From Phymatolithon calcareum (Eukaryota > Rhodophyta > Florideophyceae > Hapalidiales): DNA of 64,000 nucleotides. Every line of letters begins with the position of its first letter. Within the stretch, counting starts at the first letter, position 1. Below, piece after piece: positions 44,138 to 54,174 of this stretch. The position numbers were made by a program, and so were the translations under genes. Location of the stretch: assembly GCA_977006965.1 (NCBI GenBank), contig OZ345372.1:1364001-1428000 (forward strand), read 5' to 3'. A model generated the notes under the pieces. It was not told where the DNA came from. It saw only the letters and a program-made list of their open reading frames with translations, and searched no databases.

Positions 44138-44700
44138 ACTTTCTTTCTTTCTTTCTTTATTGCAGATGACGTCAATATTAAGTTAACGCCTAAACTTGCT
44201 CTCGAGCAAGTTCTCTTCGTTCAAATATTGGATTATCGCTACGGGTTTCTCTCTGCACAGATCTTCTACCGTTTTGCTCCGAACTCTGCCGATGAATTTC
44301 CGTCGACTAACAGCCCGACCCGAACAATGTAGGATCATATGTTCCACAGTTTCCTTCACAACATACGGGCATTTCTTGCACATTGGGTCGTGAGGAAGTG
44401 GCTCATTCTCGTTGTGTCCATGGTGAAAGCTGGCGACGATTGGACAGCAATTAGTTATGAGCTGGTTGAGTATTACCTCAGCCCGTCTATGTGAGATGTG
44501 TAGGTCTTCCGGGAGTGTCGGGATGGTAACTGGTTTGCTTCTACAAGGCGGTTTGATAATGGATCGTCGTAGTACTTTAAAAGTCGCTCTTCCACGCCAG
44601 AACGGATATTCGTATCAAGTAGCGGTGGTGGTACTCATCTAACGCCAAGAAGAAGGAAACGTAAGACTTTGCGTGGGGTGTTCACCTCTTATTCGTTGCA
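44138..44700 (-). pseudogene. Non-LTR retrotransposon 3' end, minus, with (GAAA)n tail
   Basis: On the minus strand the C-terminal ORF2 part reads HRRAEVILNQLITNCCPIVASFHHG, then a CCHC-type knuckle CKKCPYVVKETVEHMILHC, then SGRAVSRRKFIGRV and LNEENLLESKFRR-stop. It is followed by GCAATAAAGAAAGAAAGAAAG (44138-44165), a short tandem-repeat tail of the kind found on some non-LTR elements. It is the same family as 40165-41270 and 46250-47040. 5'-truncated. Confidence 0.75.
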
Positions 44701-45220
44701 GAACAGATTCAATGTTTGCAAACGCATGAAGGCGAGGCATGTTCGTTCGTCCTGCACAAGGCATGGCGGTGCTCTAATTGACACTTAGGTACATCCACGG
44801 GTAAAAACTGCTTTCCCCGATACATACAGGTGCTCCATGAGCTCGATGTCTTTGGGGACACAGAGATCGTAAAGTTTCATTGTTAGAGCTAGAAAATTTG
44901 CTACGGAATTGAAAAATATGGTGTCCTCAATTGCAGAAATAATCCCGTTCAATAGACACTGGCTTTCAATTGTTTTAAAACTAGGAAGAATCATTGTTGA
45001 TTCGAGACTTCCGCGTGTCCCTTTAATGCTCCAATAATATTGGTTATAATTCAATGTGCACATTGAAATATTACTGCTCTTTGAATTCACCCAGTTCCAA
45101 AACTTTTTACATTTCCTGAATACAATTACAAGAACTCCCCTGAGAAATGGTCAAGATGAAGAATCTCTGCAGGTATTCAGGTTGTCAAGCATATCGCGCG
45201 ACAATGATAGATAGTCATCC
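44701..45220. other. No gene supported
   Basis: A 101-codon minus ORF (45090-44785) lies here without recognisable domain. It could be sequence further upstream in the LINE at 44138-44700, but no motif shows it. Confidence 0.3.
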
Positions 45221-45405
45221 ATTCATTCATTCATTTTGCCTTTTCCCCTAGTAGGGCTACCAACGATTCGAGGGCCTAAGTTTCTTCTATTCTATCCTAT
45301 CGTTAGCGAGTTTGACTGCAGCTTTCACGTCTCGTCCAGATACGTCACCAAAGATTGATTCTGGCTTTGGTCTGAAGATAGTCATCCCCTAAAACGCATT
45401 GCGAT
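45221..45405 (-). repeat. 3' end of a second non-LTR family, minus
   Basis: Reverse complement of the 3' end at 48120-48297: shared CAGACCAA(A/C)GCCAGAATCAATCTTTGGTGACGT, CTCGCTAA(C/T)GATAGGATAGAA, GAAGAAACTT-GGCCCTCGAATCG and AGGGGAAAAG(G/A)CAAAATGAAT, then a tail of ATGA repeats (45221-45236 on plus as ATTCATTC). Confidence 0.75.
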
Positions 45406-46249
45406 TTCATCATGCCTGGGCTCATTGTCGAATTGAGCCAAATCAGTGCGTGACTTCTACGCACCAATATCCGCGAAGCAGATGTATGCCGTGTATAGCT
45501 CCCACAACTGCAAAGATAAGTTCTTCAAAGCTGTGCCCTCCACTGCACATTGTATTCTTCTCTGTCGAGATTTTTATCTGCCGTAGCACTGAGTGTTAGG
45601 GCTTTGATTCTCGCGTTAGAAGGCAGGGATTTTCAGTTCCTGGGCTGTAAATGCTGTGCACGCACGTCGAAGCGAGTTATATTGTGGTTAGTTATTTCAA
45701 CATAATAAAATCAACCACCTTCTATGTTTAACGTTATGACAAAATGAGGCATCAATAACAAGCATGTGTGCATTAAAGCTACAACAGTATCTGTTACTGT
45801 TCTACCAGGGGATGGCCCCTGGTTATACTATACTATAGTTCTCACCCACATGTGTCTCTCATTGCAACTCAGCGTTTTCCACTAATCAAAACCCACAAGT
45901 GCGACTCCGAGCCTGAGTTGGAAACGACGCTGTATAATATATCAGATGCGCATACTGCAGCACCGATGCTTGTCCAAAGGTCCAGTTTTGCTTCAGAAAC
46001 AGGAATTGTTTTCTCTTCGATGTCTTCCCTCTCTGAATTTCTAAATCAGAACGACAGGCACATTCCAATACAGTTTCAAACCCATTATCAGGATCCTGGT
46101 AATCGGTTCTTTTCTCACCTAATCGTCCTCTTGTTCTAGTAAGCACATTCTGTCCTAGTTTCTGTTTTCATGCCGCTCCAGCTTTAGATCCTGGGACCTT
46201 GTACGCTTCTCACAAAGAAGTAGAAAGGCTTGGATAGACTGCTGATGCT
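45406..46249. other. Intergenic, no gene seen
   Basis: Only short ORFs in both strands without motifs. Near 45835 there is a TATACTATACTATAG stretch. The last 100 bp lead into the plus-strand LINE. Confidence 0.4.
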
Positions 46250-47040
46250 TGTCCCCAAAGAAGGCTGAGTCAATGGGGGACGTAAACAAAGAATGTGGTA
46301 AGACTGAAACCTCAGTGGCACCTGGAAGAACGATGAGATGGTGCGCCGACAGTAGAAGCTGCATCGATGCTATTAAAGGACAGCTGCGACGGTACGCGGA
46401 AATGATGCGGAAACTTTGGGGGCTTGTGGGGCTGCTGATACACCGAAAGGAGATTTTCGTAGAATGCATTTGGAAAAGGAAAGGAAAGGAAAGGATTCCA
46501 AGCCACTGCGGAATTCCAAGAAATTATGCTGCCGACGAATTAGCAAGAATGGCTATTTGCAAATCAAGCTTATTGGATAATCAGAAGGTTCCTCTGACAC
46601 TCGAAGCAGAGAGGTCAACAATCAGACCGTCTTCACGAGCCGAACCTGTCGCTATTCGGACACTGCCCCGAGAGCTACCCATACCGCGCAGAGGGGCAAA
46701 GGTGATCTTACATCAACTGATTGGAGACTGTATCCCCATGGTGGCCGTCTTTAGGCATGGATGCAACAGGGACACAACGTCGTACGACCCAGTGTGCAAG
46801 TCTGTACTACTGGTGGCAAAGAAACTGTCTATCACCTGATTTTAATGTGTAGTGGACGCTCCGTCTCCAGACGTAAGTTTATTGGCAGAGTGGGTACAAA
46901 AATCGTAGAAAAGCTATGCCGTGAGAGACCTTCAGCCATACTCAAATTTCTGAGCAATGAGAAGCTGTGGTAGAACAGCTTTAGGCGTTAACCTTCCGTA
47001 TGAGCGATCTTTCCGCAATAAAGATACAAAGAAAGAAACC
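46250..47040 (+). pseudogene. Non-LTR retrotransposon 3' fragment with RNase H, plus
   Basis: Plus-strand version of the family at 40165 and 44138: ADSRSCIDAIKGQLRRYAEMMRKLWG (near 46345), then IPSHCGIPRNYAADELARMA (near 46495), then LHQLIGDCIPMVAVFRHG (near 46710). After one frameshift near 46770 come HLILMCSGRSVSRRKFIGRVG and LCRERPSAILKFLSNEKLW-stop at 46971. The 3' UTR reaches GCAATAAAGATACAAAGAAAGAAA near 47038. A short (AAAGG)n insertion at 46470-46494 sits inside the RNase H W-x-PSHCG block. The Asp of the DSR motif and the HCG motif are present, but the element is 5'-truncated. Confidence 0.78.
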
Positions 47041-47347
47041 TCCATGAACTCTCGTAATAATTCATTGGCATATTTGGAATTTTTTGCGAAAAGGTTCAAA
47101 GTCAAGCGGCATCGCTCAAATAAATCACAGTTGCCAAGTTGCACAAATGAAGTGCCAAAGTCGCGAACAATATCGGTAAACGTTTCTGAGAAAACGGATC
47201 GTTTGCAAGCAACAGCATGCGATGGTGAGTTAATTGGACGCCAATGATACATCATGCGAGCGTCCAGGGTGGTCTATATTCTCCTGTTGGGCTGATCAGC
47301 CGCTGATGCGCCGAGGACTTCATGATTTTCGTTCCTCACTTTTCAGT
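47041..47347. other. Intergenic, no gene seen
   Basis: About 300 bp between the LINE tail and the hairpin. Short ORFs on both strands (46957-47247 plus, 47255-46932 minus) overlap the LINE end and carry no motif. Confidence 0.4.
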
Positions 47348-47383
47348 CTACAGACCTTTAATTTGAAAATTAAAGGTCTGTAG
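47348..47383. repeat. Perfect 16-bp hairpin
   Basis: CTACAGACCTTTAATT (47348-47363), loop TGAA, then the exact complement at 47368-47383. It is AT-rich at the tip and not followed by a T run. No relation to the hairpin at 29263 beyond its form. Confidence 0.8.
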
Positions 47384-47955
47384 CAGTGATTAATCTTTAT
47401 TGTACACTTGCAAGTATTTTCGACACGCAATACACCAGTTTTTGCGCGTGTAGCTCAACACATATATCTGTAATTCCGATGTTAGCAATTAAGTTTTTTT
47501 TAAAAAAAATAAAAGTGCTAACATCTTGCAGGCATAAAGATGGGCCCTGCCAAATATTTTTTGACGCTTAAGTGACTAATTGCAAAATAGTGGCGATGAA
47601 ATATAGCACTTCTTCTAAAATGCTGTCCTTGGGTATAGAAGAAGAGAGGTGGCACGGGCCGCAGTGGGACCAAGTTCGCCATTGCAAATGACATCTGAGA
47701 CGAAACAGATGCCGTCCAAGCTAGCCGACGGAACCCTCGTGATGGTGTACAAGAAAAGGACGCTCGTCCGCAAGATAATGCTACGATGCGCACCCAGAAC
47801 ATACTACTCTCTCCTTGGCGATATTCCAAAGTAAGTTGTCGAATTGGCTATGACAAACGCTGCCGACCTCAGAAAGTGGAATCAAGTGAAGCCTTCTAGA
47901 CGTACTATCCTTTTAGAGGAATAAAGCAATCATCATCATCATCATCAAGAAAGGG
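47384..47955. other. Unassigned; possible 3' tail of a retroposed sequence
   Basis: The plus frame at 47649-47834 and its continuation end near 47915; then GGAATAAAGCAATCATCATCATCATCATCAAG (47918-47950) gives an AATAAA signal followed by a CAT repeat, resembling a non-LTR element tail. No diagnostic domain. Confidence 0.35.
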
Positions 47956-47959
47956 TCGA

Positions 47960-48297
47960 CGGATGACAGTAAGAAATATAGGGCAATATGCCTTCTTTCG
48001 CACGTGTTCAAGATCTTGTCTATGTGCCGTCTCCATCGGGCCCAGTGCCCTACGATGGAACTGGCTTGGACACATTCTTACAATGGGGGAGCACCGCCTG
48101 GCCCGCGAGGTGCCGCTAAAATGCCTCAGACCAACGCCAGAATCAATCTTTGGTGACGTACATGGACGAAACGTGAAGCTGCAGTCATACTCGCTAATGA
48201 TAGGATAGAAATATCATAGAATGGAAGAAACTTGGCCCTCGAATCGCTGCTAGCCCTTTTAGGGGAAAAGACAAAATGAATTAATGAATGCATGGAG
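47960..48297 (+). pseudogene. 3' end of a second non-LTR family, plus
   Basis: The plus frame 47963-48208 contains RWNWLGHILTMGEHRLAREV, the R-W-LGH-L-M--RLAR pattern found at the C terminus of many RTE/CR1-like ORF2 proteins. The 3' UTR from 48120 matches the inverted copy at 45221-45405 and ends with AATGAATTAATGAATGCATGG. 5'-truncated. Confidence 0.65.
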
Positions 48298-48445
48298 ATG
48301 TTCTCCTACGGATCAATATGGCAGAGAGGGCACTTCGATTTGCATAAAATTTCATTTCTGTTATATATACATAAAATACACTGCCAAGAAGTCTGTCTAG
48401 ACTCTAGCATAACACACTTTGTGCCAGCGACGAGTTTAAACACTT

Positions 48446-50584
48446 CTAATCAATAAAGTCGTCATCAGTCTCCGTGCCATTTCCTTCTGCTTCTTGCACT
48501 TCCATTTCAACTATTTTGTCCTCACCATCACAAAGGTGTCCATTCCCTTGCTTCATCAGTGCTTTTAGCTTCAGTTGGTTCGAGAGCGCACACTCGAAGT
48601 GTGGCTGCAGCTTCAGCGCATGCTCAAGCATACGCTCGGCGTCATCGAAACGCTTCGCGGAGATATATAAGAGAGCCAGATTATTGTATACAGCAGCGTT
48701 TTCACCGCCAATGTCCAAGCTTTTCTTGTACGCATCTTGTGCTTCTGCAAAGCTCTGCCCGTCTTGTCGTTTCAGGTTTCCAAGGTTGCTGTATATTACA
48801 GCCAACGCATTCATACCAGCCTTGTTCAAGATCTTTTCGTCCACATTTTCCGAAAATATGCCAGAAAGACCCTTCTCACCTCCATCATTTTTTCGGCGCC
48901 CGTTTAACCTAGGGTTCTTCGACGAGCTACCAGCAGACTTCTGCACAAGCAAGGAGGGTTCGAGGCTCGATGCATCCTGTTCCAAAGAATTGATATTCTT
49001 TTTGTCACTTCTGATATCCATAGGAACGTCATCGTTTCCAAGGGGACCTTTTCCATAATTCTGCATAATCGCCTCGACAGCCCGTGTGTACGCCTTCAAC
49101 GAATCTTCGAGGTTATCGTTAAGTTGACTGGAAACAGCGAGAGAATTCCATGCAGCCTCCAGCCCACTATTCCGAGAGACAGCTTGCACAGAAAAGTCTT
49201 TTGATGACGTATACCGCCCGGTTCCTAATTGCAAAAGTGCGAGTTGCACCCACGCTGCAGCATCGTTGTCATCTTTTTCCAAAGCTTCGACCAGCCTTTC
49301 CGCTGATTCAGCGCCGAAATTCCGATTTCCAGTCTCTTCCCACGAGTAGTCATGACGTAATCGCAGCACGGCACCCAAGGCTGTGCTCGCAGGGCTTGTT
49401 CCAATATCTCGTGCCAGGGCTCGCAGTCGGAGCACCGCAGCGTCGATAGCAGGTCGCGGATCCTCAGGGTCACCACTGCCTGGCAGAGTGGATGCACCAG
49501 CTCCGAAGGAACTGGGACTCTTCGGCCTGCTGGCCACGTCCGACGCTACGCCTTTTCGTAATTCCTCCGTAACTCGACGAGCCCGAATGGACGTCAGAAG
49601 CATTGCAAATTTAGCCTTGCTCATGGGATCAGCGACACGGTCAGCTTCCATCGCAGCTTTTTCTCCTTCCGTGAACTTCCCCAACGCAGCATGAGAAATC
49701 GCAAGCCCTCCCCACGCAAACGACCGACCTCGCCCGTCTTTCGTCGCTCCCTTCACAGCTGCCTCAAACGCTCGCGATGCCGATTCATACATTCCATGTT
49801 GCAGGAGCACTAAACCGTAGTTGGAAAGCGCCTCGGCATGGGTGCGATCCAGAACAATGACTTTCTGAAAACAGGCGATGGCGGCCTCAGCATTCCCAAG
49901 GGCAAGTTCAGAGAGTCCGAGATTATTCAACGCGTCGAGATATTCCGGAAACGTTTCCGTGATGGTGCGCAATACGTCGCGAGCGCCTTCGAAACCTCCT
50001 TCGTTCAGGTGCAGCAGGCCCAGAGCGTTCCAAATATCGGGTTGAGAAGTGTCTAAGTTCGTTGCTGCAACTAAATCTTTTTGCAATTGCTCAAGCAATG
50101 GCGCGCGTTCATCACGAGAATACTGAGTTGTCGCTGCGAGATGCGCTGCCTGCGCGGTGTGCGACTTCAACCTCGCAAAGTTCCTGCGTAGATCCACGGG
50201 AGCGTCCGCGGGATTTCTAGAATATTGTTCCATGCGCTCTGAGTAAATTTGGCTGCAACGCTGAAATGCTCGTAATGCCTCTTCTCCATCGCAACGTCGC
50301 ATATACATGAGACCGAGATGAAAATGTGCCTCAGCGTTGCGGGGCATTCTCTTGCACGCGCCCACCAAAGCAGAGCGGAGCTGCTTCTCGTTCAGTTCAT
50401 TCCACGGATGCGGCTCTGAATTCTCCCGTTCGAAAGTGGGGAGTTCGATGTCTGCGGCATTCCTGGATGAGTTCTTCCTTCCGTCCTTGGAGGCATCGTC
50501 CTCCGCGTCGCCTGCAACATCTACATCATCTTGATTATTTTTTATTGCGCAGTTTCCGTCCGTTCGCCGAGATGGCAGCGACAT
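48446..50584 (-). CDS. TPR-repeat protein, plant-type
   Basis: 712 residues, intronless. The N-terminal about 60 residues are polar and acidic. Tetratricopeptide repeats are visible at about 84-117 (AHFHLGLMYMRRCDG), 182-215 (IWNALGLLHLNEG), 216-249 (ALNNLGLSELALG), 250-283 (ALSNYGLVLLQHG) and 290-320 (GGLAISHAALGKF), then after a Ser/Pro-rich linker near 345-375 at about 430-500, and near the C terminus (AVYNNLALLYISAKRF). The tail is acidic. TPRs scaffold protein complexes. The general plan resembles plant TPR proteins of unknown role and the repeat part of O-GlcNAc transferases, but no glycosyltransferase domain follows. Start: first ATG of the open frame; upstream sequence holds stops. 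A decayed copy of residues about 118-420 lies inverted at 58190-59205, which supports expression of the family. Partner unknown. Confidence 0.87.
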   Translation of the reverse strand: MSLPSRRTDGNCAIKNNQDDVDVAGDAEDDASKDGRKNSSRNAADIELPTFERENSEPHPWNELNEKQLRSALVGACKRMPRNAEAHFHLGLMYMRRCDGEEALRAFQRCSQIYSERMEQYSRNPADAPVDLRRNFARLKSHTAQAAHLAATTQYSRDERAPLLEQLQKDLVAATNLDTSQPDIWNALGLLHLNEGGFEGARDVLRTITETFPEYLDALNNLGLSELALGNAEAAIACFQKVIVLDRTHAEALSNYGLVLLQHGMYESASRAFEAAVKGATKDGRGRSFAWGGLAISHAALGKFTEGEKAAMEADRVADPMSKAKFAMLLTSIRARRVTEELRKGVASDVASRPKSPSSFGAGASTLPGSGDPEDPRPAIDAAVLRLRALARDIGTSPASTALGAVLRLRHDYSWEETGNRNFGAESAERLVEALEKDDNDAAAWVQLALLQLGTGRYTSSKDFSVQAVSRNSGLEAAWNSLAVSSQLNDNLEDSLKAYTRAVEAIMQNYGKGPLGNDDVPMDIRSDKKNINSLEQDASSLEPSLLVQKSAGSSSKNPRLNGRRKNDGGEKGLSGIFSENVDEKILNKAGMNALAVIYSNLGNLKRQDGQSFAEAQDAYKKSLDIGGENAAVYNNLALLYISAKRFDDAERMLEHALKLQPHFECALSNQLKLKALMKQGNGHLCDGEDKIVEMEVQEAEGNGTETDDDFID

Positions 50585-51504
50585 TTGGTGTTGACTTGGG
50601 CCGGAGCGAAGCGAGATTCCGTCTCGTCTTGTCTAGAGACCTGAAATGAATCCGCGAAGTTGGCCACGCCCGATCTAGGAACTGCAGCGGGAAACCTGAT
50701 TTTCGCCAGCCGCAAAAAATTATTATGATACAAGTTTTTACAGTCGCCGATTGTATATCATAACAATAACGCACCGCATCCGCCCCGCGTTGTCCGTGAT
50801 CCCCATCCCGAACCTGAGAATTCGTTGAGCCCATCACGCGCGATGGGTTTTGGGGCTTGCACGAAGAAAGTGCGTCGAATTCGTCGCAGACCAAAAGATG
50901 CCCCTCCTCTCTCCGAGGAATTTATTGAGAAACGCGTTCATTGTGAATCGTTTTATTGGAATGCGTCTAGCGCTGTGATGAAAGTAAGTCACTCGGCGGA
51001 TGGCATTGCAGCGCCCATTGCGAATTGAAACTCTTGAATCGGTTCTAACAGAAGGCATGAACAGACTGCTTGCCTATCATTGTTTTTTGTCGTTGAAAGT
51101 CCTCGGCGTATAGCGGCATTAATGGCACGACAGCCGGAAGTTCGTTGGCCCGAAACTCTATTCCATTCTTCCAGAACCGGTTGAGCAGTTTGTCTGACAT
51201 TTCGCTCCTCTCCTTTTTTCAATATCTTCCGCAGCCCAAACCACTTATCAATTGCTCCCGTTTTGGGTATCGTCTCTGTTCCTGTAATCACCATTATTAT
51301 GACCACAAAGGAGGATTCGATGGCCGTACACCCGTGCACGATTCTTCTTCGTCCCCAGCAATTAACAATTTTGAACCTTCCAAGCTCACCGTATCTGAAG
51401 GAAAATTCGAAAATGCGGTGCCTATGCGAAACCGGCGAAAATGGTTTTGGTTATTTTGAGTATTGGCGTCTCCTTGCGATCTCCTCGTATTTATTCTAGA
51501 AATT
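50585..51504. other. Intergenic between two minus-strand genes
   Basis: About 920 bp holding the 5' region of the TPR gene and the 3' end of the aminotransferase. Short ORFs only; no conserved motif or TATA box stands out. Confidence 0.45.
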
Positions 51505-54174
51505 CTACAGCACGCCCGCATGTCGCGAGCAAAAACTGCGAATGCGATGGAATGCCTCCGAAAGTACAACTTGTGGTGCACAAAACACTATTCTAACAAA
51601 ATTTGGTGCTTGAAAGCATTGCCCAGGGAGCACAAAAACCGATTCTTCCTGCAATAACGCTTTCGTGAACTGCATATCGTCCTCAAATCCCAGCAAGTTC
51701 GCATCAATTTCTACCATCGTGTACATACTTCCCTGTGGTTCGATACACCGAATCCCCGGTGCAGATGCAAGAGCTTTCACTGTGAACTCTGCGTTCACCT
51801 CCAATTCCTTCATGATTTCTCGAAACGTAGAATCGTTAACGCCGTCGTTTAGCAGAGTTGGGAGCACGGCTTGCGCAGGTGTATTTGGCACAAGCATACG
51901 CGTTGTCAACTGACGTATGCCTTTTCGCACTTGCCCACGTTGAAAGACATCTCCTCTATCGTGGATCAAAATCCATCCGAGACGCCATCCTGGTACAACA
52001 AATTGCTTGCTAATTCCGCCAACACTTAGCACAGGGACATTTCTGCTCTGGCTACCAATGGACGTAAATTCTCGCCCTGCGAATGCCATGTCTGCGTACA
52101 CTTCATCCGCTATTACAGGCAGGTGAAGATGAGCCGCAGTTTTAAGCAGTTCTTGAATATGTGACTTCTCGAAGACAGACCCACATGGATTTGACGGGTT
52201 GTTGACGACAATTGCAACAGTCCTAGAGTCTGCGATTGTGGCAAGATGGTCCAAATCAATTTCCCACCTCTGATTCGGCAGAAGCTTGTAGTACCTACAC
52301 TCGACGCCAAAACCTTCTGCGATAGTGCGAAACAAGGGGAACCCAGGCTGCGGTAGCAAAATATTGTCCCCCTCATTGGCGAGCGATCCGATCGCTATCT
52401 CCACGGCTCCGGACGCCCCGGCTGTCAATACAATATCATCTGGTGATAACGGAGCTTCAGGCAGGAAATAACGATTGCTGACGGCAGTACGGGCCTCAAC
52501 AGAACCCATGGACATGGAGTACCCATTGCTCTGCATCTCTCGAATCACATCACAATACTTGTCTATGCCCTTTTGGCTTACTCTCAGGTTGCCGTAAATC
52601 GTTGGATCACCCACGGAAAGCTTAATGAGTTCTTTTGCAGGATTAGGCTTGACATCAATTCCTTGAACCAAATTTCGAATTGGGTTAATTGTCCGCAGAG
52701 AGCGTGCTGATGCATTGACGACCCATTTATCACTTCTTCCACCACCTTGTCCATTTGCCGCATTCTTTGGCGGTGGAGGATTTCTCGGGGGACTCGCAGG
52801 TGTCGAACCTGTTCTGCTAGTGACTCCCGGCAACGCAATTGTGACGTTTTGAGATTTAGGTTCTTCCGATGATGATTCCGCGGAGGCTGAATTCCAAAAT
52901 TGAGCATTGGTGGTAACTTTTCTCGTGGTTCCGGCAACAAAGCCACTGGCTCTTCTCCTCTCGGTACCTCTCTCTTGCCAAATTCTGTCCACCGTGGCGC
53001 GAATGTCACCAGGGAGTTCTTCTAGACTCTTGTGTTGTGGGAGCGGGGCTGTCGGGGAGTCAATTTGCACAAATATTTCCGAGTAGCACTGAGAGCACAG
53101 AAATCCTGCTTGGAGGTCGGATTTCAAAACTGGAAACTTGCAAAGAGAACATTTGGTACAATTGGAATCGAACAACGCCTTGCGAAGCGCGGGAAAAGGC
53201 TTTGGACGAAAAGGTACCTCGGAATTCAAAAAGCAGATCTTTGCGGCGATACTAGTTAGAGCAGAGTGAGGCGTTTCGCTTGCGCTGCACTGGGAAGACA
53301 GTATTGAAGCTGTTTTAGTGGAATCGATATGCCATCGTGACCTGGCTTCGGATTCTTCTTTTTCCAAAAGTTGGCGCAATTCCGGGTAGTCATCAGTAGC
53401 AGCTACGTCATCGGCAGTGACAACAGAGATGGCATCGGTGCCAGAGAAGCAGGATACTCGACTACGCCTTTCGTGGATAGAGGATAGTTTCCTATTTAAG
53501 GCGGGCATATCCAATTTATGAAGAGATTTTTGAGATGGCTCCAAAGCAGAAAAAAGCTGTCCTTCGTCCATGCTGTCCGACAATGATTTGAGAGGCCCAG
53601 ATTTCCCATCCGGCGGAGATCGATGCAGAGGCGCTGATGCTGCGGTGTTTTCAATTAATGTATCGGAATTTCCTCGGCCTGCGTCCAGCTCTGAGCGGAT
53701 ATTAGACAAAAACAGATCTGCGACGGGGGAGTCATCGTCTTTCGCATCCGCAGGGCGGTTCGGAATTACGGCTTCGGAGAAGATGGATGACTTCAATAAT
53801 GCCGATGCTATATCGCTGGACGTAAATTCCTTTTCCGCAGTGCCTGGGTTTTTCGATGTTTGAAAATCGTCATCATCATCGATAGGTCGTGCGGACTCGG
53901 ATTCGTGGTGACCTACTATGGAACCTAGCATGGTCATTGCTTTCTTCAAAGTTTCCGGGCTATTGACAACCAAGTCATCGAAGGCTGAATTTTCGCTCTC
54001 TGATGATGATTGTGAACAAACCAAATTGGAGCGCACAAGTCGGACAGGATGAGCGCGACGGCTGACCGAAGTGAAGAAGAGTGTGCGTGCATGACACGGT
54101 CGCGTAGGCTCTGGGTGAAACGCGGATCGTGGAGGACATGATGCAGAAAAAGGGACGAGTGCGAACGCTGACAT
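51505..54174 (-). CDS. Tyrosine/nicotianamine-type aminotransferase with long N-terminal extension
   Basis: 889 residues, intronless. Residues about 484-889 are a fold-type I, PLP-dependent aminotransferase like tyrosine aminotransferase: ELIKLSVGDPTIYGNL, NNPSNPCGSVF, DEVYADMAF, and SVGGISKQFVVPGWRLGW with Lys723 (codon 52006-52008) as PLP Schiff-base lysine. Such enzymes convert tyrosine to 4-hydroxyphenylpyruvate (tocopherol and plastoquinone route) or act on nicotianamine-like substrates; substrate here is inferred. Residues 1-60 are rich in Ser, Arg and Ala with few acids, like a plastid transit peptide. Residues 60-483 are unusual for the family: acidic, low complexity, with a possible zinc ribbon at 339-363 (C342-x2-C345 and C360-x2-C363) and a Pro-rich hinge near 455-470. 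The family is normally 400-460 residues. The start at 54174 is supported by the transit-like sequence. Confidence 0.88.
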   Translation of the reverse strand: MSAFALVPFSASCPPRSAFHPEPTRPCHARTLFFTSVSRRAHPVRLVRSNLVCSQSSSESENSAFDDLVVNSPETLKKAMTMLGSIVGHHESESARPIDDDDDFQTSKNPGTAEKEFTSSDIASALLKSSIFSEAVIPNRPADAKDDDSPVADLFLSNIRSELDAGRGNSDTLIENTAASAPLHRSPPDGKSGPLKSLSDSMDEGQLFSALEPSQKSLHKLDMPALNRKLSSIHERRSRVSCFSGTDAISVVTADDVAATDDYPELRQLLEKEESEARSRWHIDSTKTASILSSQCSASETPHSALTSIAAKICFLNSEVPFRPKPFPALRKALFDSNCTKCSLCKFPVLKSDLQAGFLCSQCYSEIFVQIDSPTAPLPQHKSLEELPGDIRATVDRIWQERGTERRRASGFVAGTTRKVTTNAQFWNSASAESSSEEPKSQNVTIALPGVTSRTGSTPASPPRNPPPPKNAANGQGGGRSDKWVVNASARSLRTINPIRNLVQGIDVKPNPAKELIKLSVGDPTIYGNLRVSQKGIDKYCDVIREMQSNGYSMSMGSVEARTAVSNRYFLPEAPLSPDDIVLTAGASGAVEIAIGSLANEGDNILLPQPGFPLFRTIAEGFGVECRYYKLLPNQRWEIDLDHLATIADSRTVAIVVNNPSNPCGSVFEKSHIQELLKTAAHLHLPVIADEVYADMAFAGREFTSIGSQSRNVPVLSVGGISKQFVVPGWRLGWILIHDRGDVFQRGQVRKGIRQLTTRMLVPNTPAQAVLPTLLNDGVNDSTFREIMKELEVNAEFTVKALASAPGIRCIEPQGSMYTMVEIDANLLGFEDDMQFTKALLQEESVFVLPGQCFQAPNFVRIVFCAPQVVLSEAFHRIRSFCSRHAGVL

